From the NCBI GenBank assembly GCA_965662485.1, contig CBFIIL010000021.1, positions 1 to 25,950 on the forward strand: a stretch of DNA of 25,950 nt. The letters are read 5' to 3'. The position numbers were made by a program, and so were the translations under genes. Each line of letters opens with the position of its first letter. The first letter of the stretch is position 1. This document shows, piece by piece, positions 7,312 to 14,922 of the stretch. Below the pieces are notes generated by a model, which was not told the origin of the DNA, did no database searches, and saw nothing but the letters and a program-made list of their open reading frames with translations. The DNA is from UBA3537 sp965662485 (GTDB taxonomy: Bacteria; Bacteroidota; Bacteroidia; Flavobacteriales; Flavobacteriaceae).

Positions 7312-8151
7312 ATGAAGTCTATTTTCGACACTGTATCAAAAGATTGTAGTAAAATTGTTACCAAAACCTACAGTACATCTTTTTCGATGGCAACCAAAAT
7401 GTTGGCAAGTTCCATTCGTCAGGATATCTATAATATCTACGGATTTGTCCGTTTGGCAGACGAAATTGTTGATTCATTTCACAGCTATCCAAAAAAAGAA
7501 TTGTTCTCAAAATTTGAAACAGATTTGGAAATTGCCATACAAAATAAAATAAGTCTAAACCCAATTTTAAATGCTTTCCAACATACTTATCACAATTATA
7601 ACATAGAACGTAAGCTTGTTGATTCATTTATAAATTCTATGCGTTTAGACTTGCATAAATCAGAATACAAAACGGAAGAAGAATATAAAAATTATATTTA
7701 TGGTTCAGCAGATGTTGTAGGCCTAATGTGTTTAAAGGTTTTTGTTAATGGCGATCAAAAAAAATATGATTCGTTGAAAGCATCAGCAATGGCATTAGGG
7801 TCAGCATTTCAAAAAGTAAATTTCTTAAGAGATTTAAAAACAGATCATGATGAGCTTAACAGAACTTATTTTCCAAATACAGACTTAAATAATCTTGATG
7901 AAATAGCAAAACAGCATATCATAGACGATATTGAAAATGATTTTGCTGAGGGCCTTAGAGGAATCAAAATGCTTCCTATTGAAGCAAAATTTGGTGTTTT
8001 TATGGCGTATCGCTATTACAGTCAATTACTTAAAAAACTAAAAAAAACCCCTGCACTAGAAATTAAAAACACCAGAATTCGAGTGCCTAATTATAAAAAA
8101 GTTGAGTTACTAACACGCAGCTATGTCAAATATCATTTAAATCTATTATAA
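7312..8151 (+). CDS. crtB: Phytoene synthase
   Basis: This enzyme condenses two geranylgeranyl diphosphates to phytoene, the committed step of C40 carotenoid synthesis. The 279-residue all-helical protein of the squalene/phytoene synthase family has both Mg-diphosphate-binding motifs: DEIVD (50-54) and DLKTD (174-178, within NFLRDLKTD). It also carries the YSTSFSMA substrate-pocket segment (20-27). RTYFP after the second Asp motif is also characteristic. The start at 7312 is forced, because an upstream ATG at 7291 runs into a stop at once. The gene lies 35 nt after crtI and 10 nt before crtZ, so the genes are co-transcribed. Squalene synthase is the main alternative and is made unlikely by the context. 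Confidence 0.95.
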   Translation: MKSIFDTVSKDCSKIVTKTYSTSFSMATKMLASSIRQDIYNIYGFVRLADEIVDSFHSYPKKELFSKFETDLEIAIQNKISLNPILNAFQHTYHNYNIERKLVDSFINSMRLDLHKSEYKTEEEYKNYIYGSADVVGLMCLKVFVNGDQKKYDSLKASAMALGSAFQKVNFLRDLKTDHDELNRTYFPNTDLNNLDEIAKQHIIDDIENDFAEGLRGIKMLPIEAKFGVFMAYRYYSQLLKKLKKTPALEIKNTRIRVPNYKKVELLTRSYVKYHLNLL

Positions 8152-8161
8152 CCAAATCATT

Positions 8162-8611
8162 ATGAACACACTTTTATGGATCGTTGTTTTTCTGGGTACT
8201 TTCAGTATTATGGAATTTATGGCCTGGTTTACACACAAGTACATTATGCATGGTTTTTTGTGGAGTTTACACAAAGACCATCACCACAAAAACCACGAGA
8301 GCTGGTTTGAGCGCAACGATGCGTTTTTTATTTTTTATGCCGTTGTCAGCATGACCTGCTTTTACTTTTGGAGTTACGAAGGATTTTGGGCAGGACTTCC
8401 AATAGGTCTTGGCATCATGGCATACGGAGCTACATACTTTGTAGTGCATGATATTTTTATCCACCAACGCTTTAAAATGTTTCGAAATGCAAATAACTGG
8501 TATGCAAAAGGGGTTCGTCGTGCACATAAAATACATCACAAACACTTAGGAAAGAAAGATGGTGAATGCTTTGGTATGTTAGTAGTCCCCTTCAAATATT
8601 TTAAAAAATAA
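8162..8611 (+). CDS. crtZ: Beta-carotene 3-hydroxylase
   Basis: This is a non-haem di-iron membrane hydroxylase that adds 3-OH groups to both beta-ionone rings, giving zeaxanthin from beta-carotene via beta-cryptoxanthin. The 149-residue protein contains the complete histidine set of the CrtZ / fatty-acid-hydroxylase fold: HxxxxH (H25, H30), HxxHHxxxH (H37, H40, H41, H45), HxxxxH (H96, H101) and HxxHHxH (H122, H125, H126, H128). Hydrophobic helices lie at about residues 3-23, 54-72 and 77-95. Length and motif order are normal for CrtZ. It starts 10 nt after crtB and stops 3 nt before the cyclase gene. With no ketolase or glycosyltransferase gene beside it, zeaxanthin is the likely end product of this cluster. 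Confidence 0.94.
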   Translation: MNTLLWIVVFLGTFSIMEFMAWFTHKYIMHGFLWSLHKDHHHKNHESWFERNDAFFIFYAVVSMTCFYFWSYEGFWAGLPIGLGIMAYGATYFVVHDIFIHQRFKMFRNANNWYAKGVRRAHKIHHKHLGKKDGECFGMLVVPFKYFKK

Positions 8612-8614
8612 GAT

Positions 8615-9340
8615 GTGAATTCCCTCTATTTATGGCTTAATATTGGGTCTATATCTATACCTCTTTTGTATAGTTTCCACCCTAGACTTCAATTACATAA
8701 ACGTTTTATATGGCTTTTTTTATCCCTAATTTTGACCATGGGAGTTTTTATTCCTTGGGATGTGATTTTTACTGTAAATGGTATTTGGGGATTTAATCCA
8801 GATTACTTTTTAGGAGTGAAATTTTTTAGGCTCCCTTTGGAAGAATGGCTTTTCTTTATTTGTATTCCATTTGCTTGTGTTTTTACACACTATGCCCTCT
8901 TACTTTATTTTCCAAAAATGAAACTCAATCAAAAAGCAACACAATATATTGCCTATGCTTTAATGATTTTACTGGCTATTATTGTTGTTTTAAATACTGA
9001 TAAATGGTATACTCTTGTCAATTTCTCTCTTGCAATTCCTTTAACATGGATTGTGTTGAATCAAAATCTAAAATTACTTCAACATTTTTTTCTCACATTT
9101 TTAGTGATGTTGATTCCCTTTTTTATAATTAATGGGGTTCTAACAGGTAGTTGGATAGAAAACCAAGTCGTTTGGTACAATAATGCTGAAAATCTAGGCT
9201 TGCGCATGGGAACTATCCCTGCCGAAGATAGTATTTACGCTTACTCCATGATTTTAATGAATTTATTTCTTTTTGAATATTTTAGCTTAAAGTATAAAAA
9301 AAAACGCCTAAAAAAAATTAAGCGTTTTAATATTATGTAG
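8615..9340 (+). CDS. crtYcd: Lycopene beta-cyclase, fused CrtYc-CrtYd type
   Basis: This integral membrane enzyme closes the beta rings of lycopene to give beta-carotene. The 241-residue protein has about seven hydrophobic segments and two copies of the lycopene cyclase domain motif: PLEEWLFF (near residue 79) in the first half and PAEDSIYAY (near 200) in the second. In many actinobacteria the two halves are separate proteins (CrtYc and CrtYd); here they are joined, as in other Bacteroidota and archaea. The start is a GTG at 8615, because the overlapping ATG at 8613 is followed directly by a stop. Only 3 nt separate it from crtZ. The C-terminus is very basic (KYKKKRLKKIKRF), and its codons double as the operon's terminator hairpin. 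Confidence 0.9.
   Translation: MNSLYLWLNIGSISIPLLYSFHPRLQLHKRFIWLFLSLILTMGVFIPWDVIFTVNGIWGFNPDYFLGVKFFRLPLEEWLFFICIPFACVFTHYALLLYFPKMKLNQKATQYIAYALMILLAIIVVLNTDKWYTLVNFSLAIPLTWIVLNQNLKLLQHFFLTFLVMLIPFFIINGVLTGSWIENQVVWYNNAENLGLRMGTIPAEDSIYAYSMILMNLFLFEYFSLKYKKKRLKKIKRFNIM
9297..9331. terminator. Stem-loop terminator inside the 3' end of the lycopene cyclase gene
   Basis: AAAACGC (9301-9307) pairs with GCGTTTT (9322-9328). After a C/A mismatch, TAA pairs with TTA, leaving a 6-nt A loop. Upstream A residues and downstream T residues give an intrinsic-terminator shape usable on either strand between the convergent crt operon and aconitase. It lies before the cyclase stop codon. Confidence 0.6.
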
Positions 9341-9347
9341 TTAAACT

Positions 9348-11615
9348 TCATTTAGCATTCTGCTTTTTAATCAAATTAAGTGCGGACCCTTCATTAAACC
9401 ATTCTATCTGAGAATTGTTATACGTGTGATTTACAGAAATAATGTCCTTTGTCCCATTAGCATGTACAACCTCTATAGTTAATGGTTTACCAGGTGCAAA
9501 CTCATTTAAGTCTAAGAAGTTAAAAGTATCATCTTCTTGAATAAGATTATAATCAGACTCATTAGCAAATGTTAGACCCAACATTCCTTGTTTTTTTAAG
9601 TTTGTTTCATGAATACGCGCAAAAGATTTTACAATCACAGCTGCTACACCAAGGTGACGTGGTTCCATTGCTGCATGCTCACGAGATGAACCTTCTCCAT
9701 AGTTGTGGTCACCAACTACAACTGTGTAAATTCCCGCAGCTTTATAAGCACGTTGTGTTTTTGGCACTGCATCATACTCTCCAGTCAATTGACTTTTGAC
9801 GAAGTTTGTTTTCATATTGTAGGCATTTACAGCACCTATCAAACAGTTATTTGATATATTGTCTAAGTGCCCTCTGTAGCGCAGCCATGGCCCTGCCATA
9901 GAAATATGATCTGTTGTACATTTTCCATGGGCTTTAATGAGGAGTTTAGCTCCACTAATATCATTACCAATTGGTACAAATGGTGTCAATAATTCCAAAC
10001 GCTCTGAATCTTCTGCAACAACAACCTCTACTCCACTGCCGTCTTCAACAGGTGCTAAATAACCTGCATCTTCAACTGCAAATCCTTTTTCGGGTAATTC
10101 AAATCCAGTGGGTTCATCCAGCTTTACAGCATCTCCATTTTCATTGATTAATGTATCTGTAATTGGATTAAAATCTAGTCGCCCTGCAATCGCAATTGCA
10201 GCGACCATTTCTGGTGAGGCCACAAAAGCGTGAGTATTTGGATTTCCGTCAGCGCGTTTTGCAAAATTTCTATTAAAGGAATGTACGATACTGTTTTTTG
10301 GTGCGTTTTTTGGATCATCATAACGAGCCCATTGACCTATACATGGACCACATGCATTAGTAAAAATCTTAGCATCTAGCTTTTCAAAAACATTCAAAAT
10401 TCCATCACGATCGGCAGTGTAGCGCACTTGCTCTGAGCCTGGGTTGATTCCGAATTCAGCTTTGGTTTTTAGTCCTTTGTCTAGGGCTTGTTGTGCAATT
10501 GATGCAGCACGTGATAAATCTTCATAAGAAGAATTTGTACAAGAACCAATCAAGCCCCACTCTACTTTTAGTGGCCAGTCATTGGATTGTGCTTTTTCAG
10601 TCATTGTTCCTACTGGTGTCGCCAAATCTGGTGTAAAAGGGCCATTTAAGTGCGGCATAAGTTCAGACAAATTGATTTCAATTAATTCATCAAAATACTG
10701 CTCAGGGTTGGCATAAACTTCAGCATCGGCTGTAAGATATTCTTTAACTTCATTAGCGGCATCGGCAACATCATTTCTATCTGTTGCACGAAGGTAACGT
10801 TCCATCGAGGCATCATATCCAAAGGTTGATGTTGTTGCACCTATTTCAGCACCCATATTACAAATAGTTCCTTTTCCGGTACACGACATCGATTCTGCTC
10901 CTGGACCAAAATATTCAACAATGGCACCAGTACCACCTTTTGCAGTTAGAATTCCTGCAACTTTTAGGATGACATCTTTTGGCGCTGTCCATCCAGAGAG
11001 TGTTCCAGTAAGTTTTACTCCAATTAGTTTAGGAAATTTCAATTCCCAGGGCATTCCTGCCATAACATCCACGGCATCAGCACCACCTACTCCAATTGCT
11101 ACCATTCCTAGACCTCCAGCATTTACGGTGTGAGAATCTGTTCCAATCATCATTCCACCAGGAAAAGCATAGTTTTCCAATACTACTTGATGGATAATTC
11201 CTGCACCAGGTTTCCAAAATCCAATTCCATATTTATTTGAAACAGATTCCAGGAAGTTAAAAACTTCATTACTATTGTTGAGCGCAAACTGCAAATCTTT
11301 AGTTGCACCTACTTTGGCTTGAATCAAGTGATCACAATGCACTGTTGTTGGTACAGCAACTTTCTTTTTTCCTGCTTGCATAAATTGCAAAAGTGCCATT
11401 TGTGCAGTTGCATCTTGACATGCAATTCTGTCGGGAGCAAAGTCAACATAATCTTTACCTCTTTCGAAAGCTTTGCTTATTTTCGAATCCCAAAGATGGT
11501 TATATAATATTTTTTCTGATAGTGTGAGCGGTCTACCTACAATTTTTCGCGCTTGATCTACGCGCTCTGGCATCTGTTGGTATACTTTTTTTATAATGTC
11601 TATATCGAAAGCCAT
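9348..11615 (-). CDS. acn: Aconitate hydratase (aconitase, mitochondrial-type)
   Basis: This is a TCA cycle enzyme that interconverts citrate and isocitrate through cis-aconitate using a [4Fe-4S] cluster. The 755-residue protein has the cluster cysteines in GSCTNSS (Cys359) and ACGPCIGQW (Cys422 and Cys425). It also has the N-terminal DHLIQAKVG, the substrate-binding MMIGTDSHT motif and the C-terminal swivel-domain signature GDHNYGEGSSREHAAMEPRH. Length and cysteine positions match the mitochondrial-type aconitase rather than AcnB (about 865) or AcnA/IRP (about 890). The gene stands alone with an 82-nt leader region containing a promoter-like box; it converges on the carotenoid operon with 7 nt between the stops. 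Confidence 0.96.
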   Translation of the reverse strand: MAFDIDIIKKVYQQMPERVDQARKIVGRPLTLSEKILYNHLWDSKISKAFERGKDYVDFAPDRIACQDATAQMALLQFMQAGKKKVAVPTTVHCDHLIQAKVGATKDLQFALNNSNEVFNFLESVSNKYGIGFWKPGAGIIHQVVLENYAFPGGMMIGTDSHTVNAGGLGMVAIGVGGADAVDVMAGMPWELKFPKLIGVKLTGTLSGWTAPKDVILKVAGILTAKGGTGAIVEYFGPGAESMSCTGKGTICNMGAEIGATTSTFGYDASMERYLRATDRNDVADAANEVKEYLTADAEVYANPEQYFDELIEINLSELMPHLNGPFTPDLATPVGTMTEKAQSNDWPLKVEWGLIGSCTNSSYEDLSRAASIAQQALDKGLKTKAEFGINPGSEQVRYTADRDGILNVFEKLDAKIFTNACGPCIGQWARYDDPKNAPKNSIVHSFNRNFAKRADGNPNTHAFVASPEMVAAIAIAGRLDFNPITDTLINENGDAVKLDEPTGFELPEKGFAVEDAGYLAPVEDGSGVEVVVAEDSERLELLTPFVPIGNDISGAKLLIKAHGKCTTDHISMAGPWLRYRGHLDNISNNCLIGAVNAYNMKTNFVKSQLTGEYDAVPKTQRAYKAAGIYTVVVGDHNYGEGSSREHAAMEPRHLGVAAVIVKSFARIHETNLKKQGMLGLTFANESDYNLIQEDDTFNFLDLNEFAPGKPLTIEVVHANGTKDIISVNHTYNNSQIEWFNEGSALNLIKKQNAK

Positions 11616-11645
11616 AGTGTTGAATTTTAATCGGGGTTAAATGTA

Positions 11646-11653
11646 CAAATTTA
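11646..11653 (-). promoter_or_regulatory. Putative -7 box of the aconitase gene
   Basis: Read on the minus strand, TAAATTTG fits TAnnTTTG, 31-38 nt before the aconitase ATG. A TTG lies 15 nt upstream, closer than usual, so the -33 element is doubtful. The 82-nt gap to moxR agrees with a separate promoter. Confidence 0.4.
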
Positions 11654-11697
11654 TGTGTAATCTTTCAGCAATAAAAAACCAAATTATATTGAAAATT

Positions 11698-12651
11698 TTA
11701 GAATAAACTTTCAATAATTTTTTCAATGCTAATTCCTTCTGCAGCTGCTTTATAGTTTTTAATAATTCTGTGTCTAAGAACACTTGTCGCTACTGCTTGG
11801 ACATCCTCAATATCTGGAGTGTATTTCCCATGAAGTACAGCATGTGTTTTGGACGCTAAAATTAAATTTTGAGACGCTCTTGGTCCTGCACCCCAATCTA
11901 CAAATTGACTGATAAGCTCAGAAGTACGCTTAGTATTGGGCCTAGATTTGGATATCATTTCTACAGCATATTCTATAACATTATTTGCAACTGGTGTTTT
12001 TCGAATAAGTTGCTGAAATTCTAAAACCTCTTTACCATCAAAAACAACGTCTAAAGTAGTGGTATTGTTTGTTGTTGTTTGCTTTACAACCTCAACTTCT
12101 TCAGAAAAAGAAGGATATTCTAAATTTATGGCAAACATAAAGCGGTCGAGTTGTGCTTCTGGCAGTGGATAAGTTCCTTCTTGTTCAATAGGGTTCTGTG
12201 TGGCTAAAACAAAATAAGGCTGATTCAGTTCGTAGCGATGACCTGCTACGGTAACAGAGCGTTCTTGCATGGCTTCCAAAAGCGCAGCCTGTGTTTTTGG
12301 AGGAGTTCTATTGATTTCATCAGCCAAAACAATATTTGAAAAAACGGGGCCTTTTATGAATTTGAATTGGCGCTCATTATCTAATATTTCACTCCCCAAA
12401 ATATCACTTGGCATGAGATCTGGTGTAAATTGAATGCGCTTAAAATCTAGCCCAAGAGTTTTGGCAATAGTATCTACCATTAGAGTTTTTGCTAAACCTG
12501 GCACACCAATAAGAAGAACATGACCACCAGAAAAAATTGAAATTAAAATCTGCTCTACTACTGCATCTTGACCAATAATAATCTTCGCAATTTCTTTTTT
12601 AAGTACTTTATATTTCTTGACATAGTTGTCTATGACAGTAATTTCAGACAT
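11698..12651 (-). CDS. MoxR-family AAA+ ATPase
   Basis: This is a 317-residue AAA+ ATPase of the MoxR family, chaperone-like ATPases that often act with VWA-domain proteins in protein maturation or stress response. The Walker A loop is GVPGLAKT (49-56), with Walker B plus sensor segment VLADEINRTPPKTQAALLEAMQ near residue 108. LATQNPIEQEGTYPLPEAQLDRFMF carries sensor 1 and the arginine finger region. A C-terminal lid follows (about 235-317). It begins 2 nt after the upstream SurA-like gene stops and is therefore the last gene of the periplasmic folding operon, although it has no signal peptide and is cytosolic. No VWA (Bat) genes are visible in the window, so its client is unknown. Confidence 0.9.
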   Translation of the reverse strand: MSEITVIDNYVKKYKVLKKEIAKIIIGQDAVVEQILISIFSGGHVLLIGVPGLAKTLMVDTIAKTLGLDFKRIQFTPDLMPSDILGSEILDNERQFKFIKGPVFSNIVLADEINRTPPKTQAALLEAMQERSVTVAGHRYELNQPYFVLATQNPIEQEGTYPLPEAQLDRFMFAINLEYPSFSEEVEVVKQTTTNNTTTLDVVFDGKEVLEFQQLIRKTPVANNVIEYAVEMISKSRPNTKRTSELISQFVDWGAGPRASQNLILASKTHAVLHGKYTPDIEDVQAVATSVLRHRIIKNYKAAAEGISIEKIIESLF

Positions 12652-12653
12652 TA

Positions 12654-14075
12654 TTAGTTTTTAATTTTAAACCAGTTGCTATTAAAATCACAAGATCTCA
12701 ATTCGCCATTAATTTTAATGTACGTGTCCATGATTTTTTCTTCTTGCCATTCAGAAATTGTATTGAGTTGTTTTTCCTGAAGTGCAAGGGCTTTAATTTT
12801 TAAATAATCCTTTGCAAATTCAGCTTCATGCTCGTCTGTGCGTTGAGTAACGGTTAGAATTTTAAATTTGATAGGATTTACACGGTCTTGATCTTTGTAG
12901 ACTGGACTCACTTCATTGTCTTTTAAATCTTGAATTTGAGCATAGAGTTCCGGGTCCATTTTAGTAAGTTCAAAATTGTAATCTTGTGTTTCTGGATTAC
13001 GCAACTGACCTCCATCATATTTTGTTTCTTTTTCGTCACTAGCTTCTTTGGCCGCTTCTGCAAAAGTAATATCACCATCTACAATACTTTGTCTAACTTT
13101 TTCTAGTTTTTCTTTGGCAGCTGCAATGGCATCATCAGTCATTTTTGGACGCAACAAAATATGACGAACATCGTATTCTTGTCCACGAATTTTTTCAAGG
13201 TATAAAATGTGATATCCAAAATCTGTTTTGAAGGGTTCTGAAATATCTCCTTCTTCTAATGAAAATGCCACTTCTCTAAATTCTTTTGCCATTCTTGGCT
13301 GTTTCCTGTTGAGGGTATACTTACCTCCAGTTCGTTTTGATCCAGGGTCTTCTGTATAAAGTACTGCTTTTGTTGTAAAACTTGCACCGTTGTCCAGAAC
13401 ATCTGCTCTAAATTCTCTGAGTCTTTTTATCACTTTATCAATTTCTTCCTGAGTAGTTTCAGGGATAACAACAATTTGTGCTACCCGTAATTCTGTTCCA
13501 AAAAGAGGGCGTTCGTCTTCTGGTATTTTATTAAAAAACTGTCGGACTTCTTCTGGCGTAACTTCTATTTCTTCAACAATTTTCTGTTGCATCAATGATG
13601 CCATTTTTCCATTTTTATTGAGCTCATACATTTCGTCTCTTAGCTCCTGTTCTGAAGATTTTTTGTAGTATGCTACTAACTTGTCCATAGAGCCTATTTG
13701 TTGTGCAAATCCCTCTAATTGTTGATCAACATACGAACGTATTTCGGCATCATTTACTTCAATACTATCCAAAATAGCATGATGCATATACAACTTGTCT
13801 TCCAATAATTTTCCAAATAGCTGACATCTTGTGATATCTTTTGTTGAAACACCACTGGCTTCAAGTTGTGCAAATTGCTTGTCAATATCAGAATCGAGAA
13901 CTACAAAATCACCAACTACAGCAGCAACACCATCAACTTTTATAAGTTGGGTAGAATCAACTTTAATTTCTTTGAGTACTTCTTGTTTTTCGTCTTGAAT
14001 AATTTCTTGAGCTGAAGAAAGCTGAGCTAACATTAACGCACTTAGGCCTGCAATTATGGATAGGGACTTATTCAT
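12654..14075 (-). CDS. surA: SurA-like periplasmic peptidyl-prolyl isomerase (two parvulin domains)
   Basis: This is a periplasmic chaperone/isomerase of the SurA type, which escorts outer-membrane proteins. I take the ATG at 14075 (473 residues). It gives a clean signal peptide, MNKSLSIIAGLSALMLAQ followed by LSSAQ, and overlaps the upstream stop as ATGAATAA. A longer reading from 14108 would add 11 residues before the signal. After an N-terminal SurA region (DGVAAVVGDFVVLDSDI, about residue 46) come two parvulin domains. The first, at about 190-290, contains LRVAQIVV and GYHILYLEKI. The second, at about 300-400, contains VRHILL and GGQL. It is the third gene of a co-linear set with two other SurA-related genes, and MoxR follows after 2 nt. 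Family membership is firm; equivalence to E. coli SurA is by similarity. Confidence 0.88.
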   Translation of the reverse strand: MNKSLSIIAGLSALMLAQLSSAQEIIQDEKQEVLKEIKVDSTQLIKVDGVAAVVGDFVVLDSDIDKQFAQLEASGVSTKDITRCQLFGKLLEDKLYMHHAILDSIEVNDAEIRSYVDQQLEGFAQQIGSMDKLVAYYKKSSEQELRDEMYELNKNGKMASLMQQKIVEEIEVTPEEVRQFFNKIPEDERPLFGTELRVAQIVVIPETTQEEIDKVIKRLREFRADVLDNGASFTTKAVLYTEDPGSKRTGGKYTLNRKQPRMAKEFREVAFSLEEGDISEPFKTDFGYHILYLEKIRGQEYDVRHILLRPKMTDDAIAAAKEKLEKVRQSIVDGDITFAEAAKEASDEKETKYDGGQLRNPETQDYNFELTKMDPELYAQIQDLKDNEVSPVYKDQDRVNPIKFKILTVTQRTDEHEAEFAKDYLKIKALALQEKQLNTISEWQEEKIMDTYIKINGELRSCDFNSNWFKIKN

Positions 14076-14922
14076 AAATTTCAAATTTTTTATTTTTAAT
14101 GGCATCATTCACAATTTCATTTTTAAGTTGTCCAACAAGCTTCAATTTGCGTTGATTAATGATAATTTGGCGCAAAGTTGGCAACACATATTCTATGGGG
14201 GCCTGCGAACCAGTGGCAAGCACTTCATTTATTTGTATCAAATATAACTCTAAAGAATCGTTGAGCTGAATAAAATTTGGTTTTTTTAGTAGTAACTTAT
14301 TAAATCCTTTTTGCAATGGTTTTATTTTTGAAACTACTTGATCGGCTTTTATCCAAATAGAATCATTTAAAAAGAATGAATTGAACTGAATTGAAATGGT
14401 ATCTAAAATGGCTTGATCATTATCGTTGTAACGCTTAAAGCGGCGCTTAATTTCATCTGCGTTTGTAATATTTGATTTTATATTGATGTAGCGTAATTTT
14501 AATAGGCTTTCTTTTAAAACAAATAATTCTTTGTTTTGATTATAAGTTACACTAAGTTCAGTATTTGTAATACTTGTGTCTAAGTTGCGTTTTACCAATG
14601 CTTCCAAATACGCCGATGTGTACAAATCTGTTCTGTATTGCTGCACAAGTAACTCAAAATTTTCCTGTTGCTTTTCTTCTAAATTTAATGTAGCCCCATC
14701 AATAAGCAATTGTTGTGTTGCCCAGTTTCTTAATTTGGTTTGGATTTGAAGAAGACTGTCTTCTGAACTTAAACCTTCAAACTCTGATAAATCGATATCT
14801 TCGACCATCAATAGCGTGTCATTTACGCGAGCAAGTGGGGTTCCTTCAATTTTTGATTTTGACAAATCACAGGCCTCGAAAAATAGAAATATTATGGATA
14901 AAACTAAAAATAACTTTCTCAT
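14068..14922 (-). CDS. SurA-related putative lipoprotein without a recognisable parvulin domain
   Basis: This 284-residue protein has a lipoprotein signal (hydrophobic core ending FFEAC, Cys18 lipidated). After the signal, PLARVNDTLLMVEDIDLSEF resembles the start of SurA-type N domains (V/N-x-x-x-I/L...DID). A helical region follows with many Gln/Leu/Glu residues. I cannot find the HILL or GYH parvulin signatures, so it is probably a chaperone-only member or has lost catalysis. It overlaps its downstream neighbour by 8 nt and its upstream neighbour by 1 nt (TAATG), so the three are translationally coupled. Localisation to the periplasmic face of a membrane is inferred from the lipobox. Function beyond folding or assembly of envelope proteins is not known. 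Confidence 0.75.
   Translation of the reverse strand: MRKLFLVLSIIFLFFEACDLSKSKIEGTPLARVNDTLLMVEDIDLSEFEGLSSEDSLLQIQTKLRNWATQQLLIDGATLNLEEKQQENFELLVQQYRTDLYTSAYLEALVKRNLDTSITNTELSVTYNQNKELFVLKESLLKLRYINIKSNITNADEIKRRFKRYNDNDQAILDTISIQFNSFFLNDSIWIKADQVVSKIKPLQKGFNKLLLKKPNFIQLNDSLELYLIQINEVLATGSQAPIEYVLPTLRQIIINQRKLKLVGQLKNEIVNDAIKNKKFEIYE

Noticed and set aside
11687..11716. Inverted repeat TATTGAAA / TTTCAATA at the moxR 3' end as a terminator
   Set aside because: The stem is almost wholly AT with a 14-nt loop and no following T run on the minus strand, so it is likely chance in AT-rich DNA.
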